Both the position numbers and the translations under genes were made by a program. A stretch of 64,000 nucleotides of DNA from Streptomyces sp. NBC_01197 (GTDB lineage Bacteria; Actinomycetota; Actinomycetes; Streptomycetales; Streptomycetaceae), in NCBI RefSeq assembly GCF_036010505.1, contig NZ_CP108569.1, positions 4,010,001 through 4,074,000 on the forward strand. The letters run 5' to 3'. Shown here piece after piece: positions 10,052-17,539 of this stretch. The notes beneath the pieces were generated by a model. That model had not been told where the DNA came from. It made no database searches and saw only the letters and a program-made list of their open reading frames with translations. Every line of letters starts with the position of its first letter. Positions within the stretch are counted from its first letter, which is position 1.

Positions 10052-11409
10052 CGCCCTCCTCCTCCTGTGCCGTTGTTGCGTGTGCTGTGGGTTCCGGAGC
10101 TGCTCGGCTTGTTACGGGGCGGGGTCGCGGCGTTGGGGATCTTTCCGCCGTTTCCGCCGCCGCTCTGGCCGCCGGAGCCGCCGCGGCTGCTGTGGGCCGC
10201 CACGCCTCCGGAGATGGGGTTGGCGGGGCGTCCGCCGCCGCCTCCGCCGCTCCCGCTGTCGTTTCCGCCGCCCCCGCCGCGGCTGCTGTGGGTCTTGATG
10301 CCCTGGGACACGAGGGCGGCGGGTGAGCTGATCATGGCGGCGGCCTGGGAGCCGTCGGTCGCGGACTTGCGGTTGGTGCGGGAGGCGGCGACCTCGTCAC
10401 CGAAGCCGGGGACGAAGCGGTAGATCATGCCGCTGGCGAAGATGGCGAGGAGGATGATCGCCAGTCCGGAGACGACGGCGGAGAAGGAGTTGGGGCCGCT
10501 GCCGGACGAGAGTGCGCCGGCGAGGCCGAGCACGATCACGATGACCGGTTTGACCATGATCACCGCGATCATGATGCCGGCCCAGCGGCGGACGTGGCCC
10601 CACATGTTCTTGTCGACGAGGCCTGCGTAGACGACGGTGCCGAGGAGGGCGCCGGCGTACAGGAGGGCGGCCCGGATGACGAGTTCGAGCCAGAGGACGC
10701 CGGCGGCGAGGATCGACACCAGGGACGTGACGATCAGCATGATCGGGCCGCCGCCGATGTCGGAGCCCTTCTTGAGCGCTTCGGCGAAAGCGCCGAAGAA
10801 CACGTCGTTCTTGCCGCCGGTGGCCGACGCGATGACCTCGGTGACGCTGTCGGTCGCCGAGACCAGTGTGTAGAGGATCAGCGGGGTGAACGCGGAGGCG
10901 ATGACGGTCAGCCAGAGGAAGCCGATGGCCTCGGAGAGCGCGGTGGTGAGGGGGACACCGCGGACGGCGCGCTTGGCCACGGCGAGGAGCCAGAGGACGA
11001 GCGTGAGGATGGTGGAGGCCGCGAAGACTACGGCGTACTGGCGGAGGAAGGAGCTGTTGGTGAAGTCGACGTTGGCCGTGCCCTTGACCGCGTCGGAGAG
11101 CTTGCCGACGATCCAGGCGGCGGCGTCGGCGCAGCCCTTGGCCAGGGACGAGAGGGGGTCGAGGGAATCGGCCGGGGGGGTGTTGCTGGTGTTGGCGGTG
11201 CTGCCGGCGTCTCCCTCGCAGAGTTCCCGGGCGCGGCCGATGATGAGGTCGCAGTTGTCCTTGGCCGACGACGACGGTGAGGGCGCCCCTGGCCCCGTCG
11301 GGGTCGGTGAAGGGGCGGCGAAGGCACGGGCCGAGAGCAGCACCGCCGCTGTCTGTACGGCGGTGAGGGCTCCCGCCACGGTGAGCGCGCGGCGTGGGTT
11401 AGCGGGCAT
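10048..11409 (-). CDS. cmdD: VirB6/TrbL-like polytopic membrane protein (CmdD-like)
   Basis: A 453-aa protein with an N-terminal signal-like segment (AVQTAAVLLSARAFA), a Cys-containing extracytoplasmic stretch (residues 50-95) and about six membrane helices between residues 120 and 350. This layout is typical of VirB6/TrbL channel components. The C-terminal 100 residues are low-complexity Gly/Ser with repeated HSSRGG units, probably disordered and cytoplasmic. It overlaps the upstream gene by 11 bp and the downstream gene by 4 bp, so all three are translated as a unit. Likely the inner-membrane channel of the apparatus. Confidence 0.72.
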   Translation of the reverse strand: MPANPRRALTVAGALTAVQTAAVLLSARAFAAPSPTPTGPGAPSPSSSAKDNCDLIIGRARELCEGDAGSTANTSNTPPADSLDPLSSLAKGCADAAAWIVGKLSDAVKGTANVDFTNSSFLRQYAVVFAASTILTLVLWLLAVAKRAVRGVPLTTALSEAIGFLWLTVIASAFTPLILYTLVSATDSVTEVIASATGGKNDVFFGAFAEALKKGSDIGGGPIMLIVTSLVSILAAGVLWLELVIRAALLYAGALLGTVVYAGLVDKNMWGHVRRWAGIMIAVIMVKPVIVIVLGLAGALSSGSGPNSFSAVVSGLAIILLAIFASGMIYRFVPGFGDEVAASRTNRKSATDGSQAAAMISSPAALVSQGIKTHSSRGGGGGNDSGSGGGGGGRPANPISGGVAAHSSRGGSGGQSGGGNGGKIPNAATPPRNKPSSSGTHSTRNNGTGGGGR

Positions 11410-12253
11410 AGGTGAACCCTCCGTACTGCTCGACTGCCTTGGCGATCTCGTCGGCGGTGGAGGCCTTGCTGTCGGTGTTCACCGGTGCGGGGCCGTCCTT
11501 CTGGGCGAAGCTCTCGACCTTCCAGTCGCCGTTCACCCACTGGAGCTTGAGTGTCATGGTGAACCAGTCGCTGGTCACCGGGCTGGTCGAGCCGACGCCT
11601 GCTGTGCCGAACACTCCCGTGCACCAGACCGCGACGGTCGCGGTGTCGCCGGACTGCTGGGTGACCTTGGTGCCGATGGGTGCGGTGCGTGAGACATAGG
11701 TCAGGCCCTTGCCGGCGTTGCCGTTGGCGTCGAGTCCGATCTTGTCCAGGAACTGTTTGTTGTAGGCCTTGTCGAGCTTGCTCTTGAACGCGTCGACCTG
11801 GCTGGGCACGAACACCTTGTTCACGATGTCGCCGCGGCGGGCAGGCTTCAGAATGTCGGCCGACACCAGCGCCACCGCGTAGTTCGCCGCGGCGCTCTCT
11901 GCCCCCTGGCCGGTGTGGGCGAAGCCGGAGGCGATGCCGCTGTTGCTGCCGGTGACCGGTTTCACGCCGGACGCCGCCGTGGCGTTCGAGCCGGGCCTCT
12001 TCGCGCCGTTGCTGCCGTCCGACGAGTCGCCGCCGCTGCCGTTGCCGCGGTTGGCGAAGGCGATGGCGGCGATGAGCAGCACCACGACGCCCACGACCGT
12101 GATGAGGGAGCGCGAGGCGCGTACGGGGCGTCTGGCGGTGCCGTACGGGTCGCCCTCGCCCTCGGGCAGACGGGTACGGGTCTGGCCCGAGCCGCCCATG
12201 CCGTCGGAGCGGCCCGCGTCGCTGCCGTAGTTGCTCTCGTCTCCGAGACTCAT
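11399..12253 (-). CDS. cmdE: VirB8/TcpC-like bitopic membrane protein (CmdE-like)
   Basis: A 284-aa protein with a short acidic cytoplasmic tail, one transmembrane helix at about residues 50-67 (SLITVVGVVVLLIAAIAFA), a Gly/Ser/Asn linker, and an extracytoplasmic domain of about 170 residues ending WVNGDWKVESFAQK. The last part resembles the NTF2-like fold of Gram-positive conjugation proteins of the TcpC/VirB8 group. This role would be structural, linking the channel to the cell envelope. It overlaps the next gene by 11 bp (stop TAA). Confidence 0.68.
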   Translation of the reverse strand: MSLGDESNYGSDAGRSDGMGGSGQTRTRLPEGEGDPYGTARRPVRASRSLITVVGVVVLLIAAIAFANRGNGSGGDSSDGSNGAKRPGSNATAASGVKPVTGSNSGIASGFAHTGQGAESAAANYAVALVSADILKPARRGDIVNKVFVPSQVDAFKSKLDKAYNKQFLDKIGLDANGNAGKGLTYVSRTAPIGTKVTQQSGDTATVAVWCTGVFGTAGVGSTSPVTSDWFTMTLKLQWVNGDWKVESFAQKDGPAPVNTDSKASTADEIAKAVEQYGGFTYAR

Positions 12254-12409
12254 GCCGCGGACGTCCCCTCAACCGTTTGCCGTGTTGTGCAGTACGACGG
12301 TAACTGTGCTGGCTCCCGCACGGGCGGGCTGTGGTGACTCGACATCAGGGATGCGCAACCTCTGGGTGGGCCGGGCACGCCCGGGGAGTGCGGGACGGGT
12401 GATGCGAGG

Positions 12410-12754
12410 TCAGACGGCCATCCCGTACACGATGGTGAAGACGGTTCCCAGCGAGCCGATGATGAAGACGCCGGTGAGCCCGGCGACGATCAGGCCCTTG
12501 CCCTGTTCCGCGCTGAAGGTGTCCCGCAGTGCGGTGGCGCCGATACGCTGCTTGGCCGCACCCCAGATCGCGATGCCGAGGCAGAGCAGGATGGCGACCG
12601 CCATCACTACCTCGACCATGATCCGTGCCTCGTTGCCGAGACTGCCGAACGGCCCCCAGTTGGGGGCGATTCCGCCGATGATGGTGCTGATGTCGCCCTT
12701 GTCGGCTGCCAGGTTCATGTAACTCACCGCCCCTATCGGGTAGTTCGTGCCCAT
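12410..12754 (-). CDS. cmdF: Small two-helix membrane protein, VirB2/TrbC pilin-like (CmdF-like)
   Basis: A 114-aa protein, first gene of the operon, with two hydrophobic helices at about residues 44-68 (VEVVMAVAILLCLGIAIWG) and 88-112 (LIVAGLTGVFIIGSLGTV) joined by a short polar loop. Small size, two-helix layout and position ahead of VirB8-, VirB6- and VirB4-like genes resemble VirB2/TrbC pilin subunits, but there is no clear signal peptide. The 156 bp to the next gene hold no other frame. Confidence 0.65.
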   Translation of the reverse strand: MGTNYPIGAVSYMNLAADKGDISTIIGGIAPNWGPFGSLGNEARIMVEVVMAVAILLCLGIAIWGAAKQRIGATALRDTFSAEQGKGLIVAGLTGVFIIGSLGTVFTIVYGMAV

Positions 12755-13206
12755 GCTTCAGTACACGGGTCACGCCCTATCTTCGCTGATGAAACTGCCC
12801 CCGTGTGTAACCCGGCGGCTCTCTTTACCCACATGCCCGCACATTTGTCCGAACATCCCGCTCTGACCTGCGGCGCGGACTCGTGTTCGGTCGAACATGG
12901 ATGGTTACTCTGTGTATCACGGAGGGTGACGCCGGGCAATGACGCCGCTGCGTGGGGAGGGGAAGCCGTCCGGTTTCCGCCATCCGGTTTCCGCCGGGTC
13001 CGAACGGGAGGGCGAACACCGGATCCGAACACCGGGTCCGAACACCGGATGCGAACGCCGGGCGTGCTCCGTCCCGTTCTTCGGCCGTGCGGGTACAGGC
13101 GTCCCGGCCCGGCCGTGTGCCTCGCACCGTGCCGTCCGGGGGTGTGCTGAGGTGCCCGCGGGGCTGCCCTGCGGCCCCAGTCACTGCGAGACTCGGAGGA
13201 CATCCC
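12755..13206. other. 452-bp intergenic region between divergent cmd operon and Tat-protein gene
   Basis: No convincing gene. It must carry the cmd promoter (reading left) and the promoter of the gene at 13207 (reading right). It contains tandem repeats listed separately and a comparatively AT-rich stretch near 12780-12910. I could not assign -10/-35 elements with confidence. Confidence 0.6.
12970..13059. repeat. Short tandem repeats: 12-bp pair and 13-bp array
   Basis: CCGGTTTCCGCC occurs at 12970 and 12984. It is followed by 13-bp units GGATCCGAACACC (13021), GGGTCCGAACACC (13034) and GGATGCGAACGCC (13047), with degenerate copies at 12996 and 13010. The array lies 150-240 bp upstream of the gene at 13207. 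Confidence 0.8.
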
Positions 13207-14409
13207 ATGGCTGAGCAGTCCCGGCGCACCTTTCTCAGGCAGGTCTCCGCGGGCGGCGCGGTAGCGGGTGCCGCCGCCCTGGTGCCCGCGCTGCTGGGCA
13301 GGGGCGACGGGACCGCACCCGCCCGGCCCGCCCGTCCCGTCCCGCACGCCGGGCCCGCCCGGAGCGCGCCGCACCGGTTCGCCGCTCCCGGTGTGCGGTA
13401 CGCGGTCCGGGTCAACATGCCTGCCGGGACGGTACGTCAGCTGACCGCCACCGGTCACCGGCTGCTGATGTTCAAGGCCGTGCAGAGTGAGCAGAGCAAC
13501 GGAGGGCTGCCCGTCCTGTGGAGCTCCGCGAGGACGTACACGACCCGGACCGAACTGGCCTGGACCGAGCAGTACTACGCCTTCGTCACGGCCGCTGAGA
13601 CCCCGGAGGGTGCCCGGCTCGCCGGGGTGGATCTCACCCGGGTCTCGCCGGGGCAGACCCTCGATGTCGGCGAGGGTGCGCGCGCCACGGTCATCGGCGG
13701 GGGTACGCCCGGTGCGGTCACCATCTCGGACACCACCGCGATGCCGCTCTCGTGCGGTCTGGCGCAGCCCGCCCCGGAGGGGGGCGGGCCGGTGCCGGTC
13801 TGTGCGCTGTCCCTGGCCGGCCAGGGACAGAACGTCGTCTTTCCGGTGGGGCAGGTGGTCCTGGCCTTCGCGGCCGGCCCGCTGGAGCCGGGATCGGTGG
13901 TGAAGTCCGCTCCCGGGCCCGCGATCCAGGTCGACCTGGACCGGATGAGCCCGGCCGACCTGTCGTACGACGTCGAATCCGGCTGGTCCTGGGACGGCGA
14001 CTTCGCCGCGGTGGTCCCGGCCGACGGCTTCGTCGCCGCGCTCGTCCACCCCGCGCCGGGCGTCCGGCTCGGCGGCGGGGCGGGCGGCGGCACGCAGGTC
14101 AGCGGCATCGTGGTCCGGGCCGTACGGGAGCCGGGCTCCGCGCCGGGCGCCGAGCCGGGGTCCGCCGCGGTCGGGCCCGCAGCCGGCCCCCTGGCGGCCG
14201 CCGCCAGGACGGGCACCGAGACCGGTACGACGATCACCTGCTCGCTGGGCCCGGACAGCCACGTCGTCCTGCACGGGACGTACTTCGTGGAGTACCGGCG
14301 GCCAGGCCGGAGCGGTGGCCGTCCTGGCAGCGCGCGCTCACTGGTCCGGTGCACCTCCGTGCCGGCCGCGCGTGGCGGCGTGTACACCTTCAAGAAGCTG
14401 CAGCGCTGA
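13207..14409 (+). CDS. Tat-exported protein of unknown function
   Basis: A 400-aa protein with a twin-arginine signal: SRRTFLRQVSAGG followed by a hydrophobic stretch (AVAGAAALVPALL). ATG at 13207 is preceded by CGGAGGACAT, a good ribosome site; the frame is open far upstream without one. The mature part shows no enzyme motif I recognise; it contains Ala/Gly/Pro-rich segments and two widely spaced Cys residues. Twin-arginine export suggests folding before export, perhaps with a cofactor, but no cofactor motif is evident. It is divergent from the cmd operon. Confidence 0.7.
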   Translation: MAEQSRRTFLRQVSAGGAVAGAAALVPALLGRGDGTAPARPARPVPHAGPARSAPHRFAAPGVRYAVRVNMPAGTVRQLTATGHRLLMFKAVQSEQSNGGLPVLWSSARTYTTRTELAWTEQYYAFVTAAETPEGARLAGVDLTRVSPGQTLDVGEGARATVIGGGTPGAVTISDTTAMPLSCGLAQPAPEGGGPVPVCALSLAGQGQNVVFPVGQVVLAFAAGPLEPGSVVKSAPGPAIQVDLDRMSPADLSYDVESGWSWDGDFAAVVPADGFVAALVHPAPGVRLGGGAGGGTQVSGIVVRAVREPGSAPGAEPGSAAVGPAAGPLAAAARTGTETGTTITCSLGPDSHVVLHGTYFVEYRRPGRSGGRPGSARSLVRCTSVPAARGGVYTFKKLQR

Positions 14410-14477
14410 CGGGCCGGCCGTGAGGCCCAACGCCCTTTGATCGACGCCGGGTCGGCTGGATAAGGGGGGTCCTGCGG

Positions 14478-14919
14478 TCAGCGGCCCGCGGCCAGATTCG
14501 AGCCGCCCGTGCAGTCCAGCACAACGCCGGTGACAAATCCGTTGAGGGCGAACATGTGGATGGCACGAGCGATGTCCTCCGCCTGACCCACGCGGCCGAC
14601 CGGAGTGCCGGCCGCCAGCCCCTCGAACAGCGCCTCGCGCTGTTCGGCCGGGACCCGGTCCCACCAGGGAGTGTCGATGACGCCGGGCGCGACCGCGTTG
14701 ATCCGCAAGGGGGCCAGTTCCGTGGCCAACGGCGGGACCATCGCCTGAAGAGCGCCGTTGATCGCGGCGAGTCCTGCGGTGCCGGGGAAGGCCGCATGGG
14801 CTGAGGCCGCGGTGACCAGGGTGACCGAACCGTCCTTGCGCAGTCGCGGCAGGGCGGGCTGGAGGAGGCGCAGATAGGGCCAGAACTTGCCCTCGAAGCC
14901 GGCAGCCAGGCGCGGTGAA
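14478..14919 (-). pseudogene. SDR-family oxidoreductase remnant, N-terminal half missing
   Basis: Reading leftward, about 147 codons match the C-terminal part of a short-chain dehydrogenase: a DGSVTLVTAASA strand, a catalytic-region segment (GTAGLAAINGALQAMVPPLA), then LRINAVAPGVIDTPWWDRVP and TGVVLDCTGGSNLA at the end. The Rossmann GxxxGxG motif and the first ~90 residues are absent. Similarity stops near 14919, where the opposite strand turns into a TetR C-terminal fragment. The active-site Tyr-x-x-x-Lys is also replaced (the segment has no YxxxK), as in some atypical SDRs. Called a pseudogene because both start and cofactor site are gone. Confidence 0.75.
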
Positions 14920-15069
14920 CTCCGGGCCGATCAGGACCTGGACCTGCTGATGGTGGATCAGGTCTATGGGGTCTTCTGGTACCGATTCCTGCTCGGGCAC
15001 GCGCCGCTGAACGACACGGTCGCCGACAGCCTCGCGGATTCCCTCGTGGGCGCCACGCGCCGGGCCTGA
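14920..15069 (+). pseudogene. TetR-family regulator remnant, C-terminal end only
   Basis: About 50 codons ending in TGA at 15069 (DLDLLMVDQVYGVFWYRFLL, GHAPLNDTVADSLADSLVG). This is characteristic of the C-terminal ligand-binding domain of TetR regulators of the TetR_C_11 type. The helix-turn-helix domain is missing. It begins where the SDR remnant on the other strand ends, so the two were probably a divergent regulator/target pair that lost both 5' halves and the shared promoter in one deletion (inference). Confidence 0.7.
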
Positions 15070-15228
15070 ATCGGGGGCCCGGTCCGCCGGGAACGAAGGC
15101 GGTTCAGGCAGGCGGGTCCGACCACTTCGCAGAGCCGGACGACCGGGACTCCGGGTGGAGTGTGGGTGCTCCCCAGAGCCGTCGGGTACCTCTTGATCGT
15201 GCTGGCCGGTGCTGAAACAGTTGGGCCA

Positions 15229-15503
15229 GTGGAAGCGTTCAGACCTCAGGACCCGACGCGGATAGGCGCGCACGCACTGCTCGCCAGGCTCGGCAGGAGG
15301 TATGGGCCAGGTCTGCCTGGGGCGTTCGCCCGGCGGACGGCTGGTCGCGATCAAGGTCATCCGGGACGAGATCACCGACCATCCCGAGGCGCTCGGTCGC
15401 TTCCTCGGCCGACCCCGGTGACTGGACAGTCGTCTTCTATCACGGCAAATCAACCCCAACGGACTACGCCGGCCTCAGCTGTTCGGGCTTCCGGGTGAAG
15501 TAG
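15229..15503 (+). pseudogene. Ser/Thr protein kinase remnant (frameshifted and internally deleted)
   Basis: A GTG-started frame encodes a typical Streptomyces kinase N-terminus (EAFRPQDPTRIGAHALLARLG). The reading frame then shifts near 15290, and the next frame continues the glycine loop and VAIK lysine region (GMGQVCLGRSPGG, RLVAIKVIRDEITDHPEAL). After about 40 codons it ends at TGA 15419. A third frame, DWTVVFYHGKSTPTDYAGL to TAG 15501, could be the C-terminal tail of the same protein. HRD, DFG and everything between are gone, so this cannot be active. Confidence 0.7.
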
Positions 15504-15539
15504 GCGGTGAACCGGGGCCGAATGGGGGAAGGTTGAGGG

Positions 15540-16544
15540 ATGCGCAAAGTCTTGGTCATGGGCGGGATCGGGTTCGGGGCGAGTCTGGGCTTCATCGGCC
15601 TGCTCGTCGTCGGAACGTACTCCGCTGCGGCCGGAATCGAGAGCACCGGTTCCACCGTCGCGCTGGCCAAGGGCGCCGTGCCGGCCGCCTACCAGGCGAC
15701 CGTGCAGAAGTGGGGCAACCTCTGCCCCGCGCTCAACCCCGCTCTGCTCGCGGCACAGTTGTACCAGGAGAGCGGCTGGAACCCGACGGCCAGGAGCCCG
15801 GCGAACGCGCAGGGGATGGCCCAGTTCATCCCCGGCACCTGGGCGACGCACGGTGTCGACGGCAACGGCGACGGCAAGAAGGACATCTGGGATCCGGCCG
15901 ACGCGATTCCGTCTGCCGCGTCGTACGACTGCGAACTGGCCAAATACGTCAAGAACGTGCCCGGTGACGTCAGTGACAACATGCTCGCCGCGTACAACGC
16001 GGGGTCGTACGCCGTCATCCAGCACGGCGGGGTACCGCCGTACCGGGAAACGCAGAACTACGTCAAGGTCATCCGCACCCTGGAGAAGAGCTTCGCCAGG
16101 CCGGTCAACGGGGTGGCTCCCTCGCAGCAGGCCGCCGCGGCCATCTACTACGCGCAGCAGAAGCTCGGTACTCCGTACCTCTGGGGCGGGACCGGCACCG
16201 CAGGGCAGGGTGGGCGGTTCGACTGTTCGGGTCTGACGCAGGCCGCGTACCACAGCGTCGGGATCACGCTGCCACGCGTGGCCAACGACCAGTACAACGC
16301 CGGGGAGCATCCGTCCCGCGATCAGCTGCTGCCGGGGGACCTGGTGTTCTTCTCGAACGACCTCTCCAACTCCCGTGCCATCCACCATGTGGGGCTGTAC
16401 GTGGGCGGCGGTTACATGATCGACGCGCCGTACACCGGGTCGGTGATCCGCTTCGACAAGATCGACTCACCGGACTACTTCGGGGCCACGCGCGTCACCC
16501 AGGATGGCGCGAAATCACTCCCCAAAAACGGATCGAAAGCCTGA
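15540..16544 (+). CDS. Bifunctional lytic transglycosylase / NlpC-P60 peptidase
   Basis: A 334-aa exported wall hydrolase. An N-terminal membrane helix or signal (residues 5-30) is followed by an SLT transglycosylase domain with QESGWNP (Glu77), AQGMAQFIPGTW and NMLAAYNAG. The C-terminal NlpC/P60 domain has RFDCSGL (Cys229) and HHVGLYVGG (His283). It would cleave glycan strands and peptide stems of peptidoglycan. The start is supported by GGGGGAAGG upstream. Domain order matches VirB1-like proteins of Gram-positive conjugation systems, and in S. coelicolor the equivalent gene (SCO4132, recalled) follows the cmd cluster, so it may open the wall for that apparatus (inference). Confidence 0.9.
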   Translation: MRKVLVMGGIGFGASLGFIGLLVVGTYSAAAGIESTGSTVALAKGAVPAAYQATVQKWGNLCPALNPALLAAQLYQESGWNPTARSPANAQGMAQFIPGTWATHGVDGNGDGKKDIWDPADAIPSAASYDCELAKYVKNVPGDVSDNMLAAYNAGSYAVIQHGGVPPYRETQNYVKVIRTLEKSFARPVNGVAPSQQAAAAIYYAQQKLGTPYLWGGTGTAGQGGRFDCSGLTQAAYHSVGITLPRVANDQYNAGEHPSRDQLLPGDLVFFSNDLSNSRAIHHVGLYVGGGYMIDAPYTGSVIRFDKIDSPDYFGATRVTQDGAKSLPKNGSKA

Positions 16545-16783
16545 GACGGTCCGTCGCCTGGCTTGAACTCACTGTGACTCCGGCACCTCTGAGCTGCAAC
16601 GATGAGTCACTCTTCGATAACGGCCTGGTGATCTTTCGGTAGAGAGCGGAACGCCGTGGGTGTGCCGGGCGTTCCCTTGTCCTGGACACCTACCAGAGTG
16701 CGCACTGACCGCGGGGGTTGGTACAGCGGCTTACACGGACGTACGCCGCGCAGTGGAGCGAAGGCAAAGGCAAGGGGCAGCGA

Positions 16784-17488
16784 ATGGCCGGGCTCGCAAG
16801 TGATGGGTCGAACCCCGATGTCCGGCTGCTCTACGACATCAACGGCCTCGCGAAGTCGGCCCCCGGCTGGGCGGACCGGGCCATGGAGTTCATCGGTGAG
16901 TACGGGATCCTGCTCGCGGTGGTGCTGCTGGTGCTGGGGTGCTGGTGGAGTGTGCGCAAGCGGCCGGACACCGAGTCGGCCGTGACGGCCGTCGCCGGGA
17001 TCATCTGGGCGCCGCTGGCCGCCGGGATCGCGGTTCTGCTGAACGTACCGATCCGGGGATTCGTCGGGCGGGCCCGGCCGTTCGCCGAGCATCAGGGGCT
17101 CGATGTCCTGGTGAAGGGCAAGACCGACTTCTCGTTCGTGAGCGACCACGCGACACTGGCGATGGCGATCGGGGCCGGACTCTTCGTGGCGCACCGGAAG
17201 TTCGGGCTCGCCGCGATCGGGCTCGCGCTGGCCGAGGGGTTCTGCCGGGTCTTCATGGGCGTGCACTATCCGACGGATGTGATCGGCGGGTTCGCGCTGG
17301 GGACGGCGGTGACGCTGCTGCTCTCGCCGTTCGCGATGGCGCTGCTGACCCCGGTGGTGCGGGCCGTCGCGCGGTCCGGGCGGGGGCGGGTGCTGGTGCG
17401 GTCGCGGCGGGTGCGGGCGGTGGCGGCTGCCGCGGTGGAGATTCCCGAGGCGCGGTCGGAGACCGGGCGGAACGATCTGGCTGCGTGA
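16784..17488 (+). CDS. PAP2-family membrane phosphatase
   Basis: A 234-aa polytopic protein of the PAP2/undecaprenyl-pyrophosphate phosphatase type. The three phosphatase motifs are present: RGFVGRARP (residues 91-99), SDHAT (120-124; Ser-Asp-His instead of Ser-Gly-His) and RVFMGVHYPTDV with His161 and Asp165. About five to six membrane helices are visible. ATG at 16784 follows AAGGGGCAGCG; the frame is open 22 codons further up with no ribosome site. Possible substrates are undecaprenyl pyrophosphate or phosphatidic acid. Transcribed alone, convergent with the oxidase gene. Confidence 0.85.
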   Translation: MAGLASDGSNPDVRLLYDINGLAKSAPGWADRAMEFIGEYGILLAVVLLVLGCWWSVRKRPDTESAVTAVAGIIWAPLAAGIAVLLNVPIRGFVGRARPFAEHQGLDVLVKGKTDFSFVSDHATLAMAIGAGLFVAHRKFGLAAIGLALAEGFCRVFMGVHYPTDVIGGFALGTAVTLLLSPFAMALLTPVVRAVARSGRGRVLVRSRRVRAVAAAAVEIPEARSETGRNDLAA

Positions 17489-17539
17489 CAGGGTTCCGGG
17501 GTGCGGGTGTTTTCGGGGCTCTGCCCCGGGCCCCGGTCC

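Noticed and set aside
17513..17528. CGGGGC-TCT-GCCCCG stem between the PAP2 and oxidase genes as a terminator
   Set aside because: Six-bp stem and no T-tract on either strand; common by chance at this GC content.
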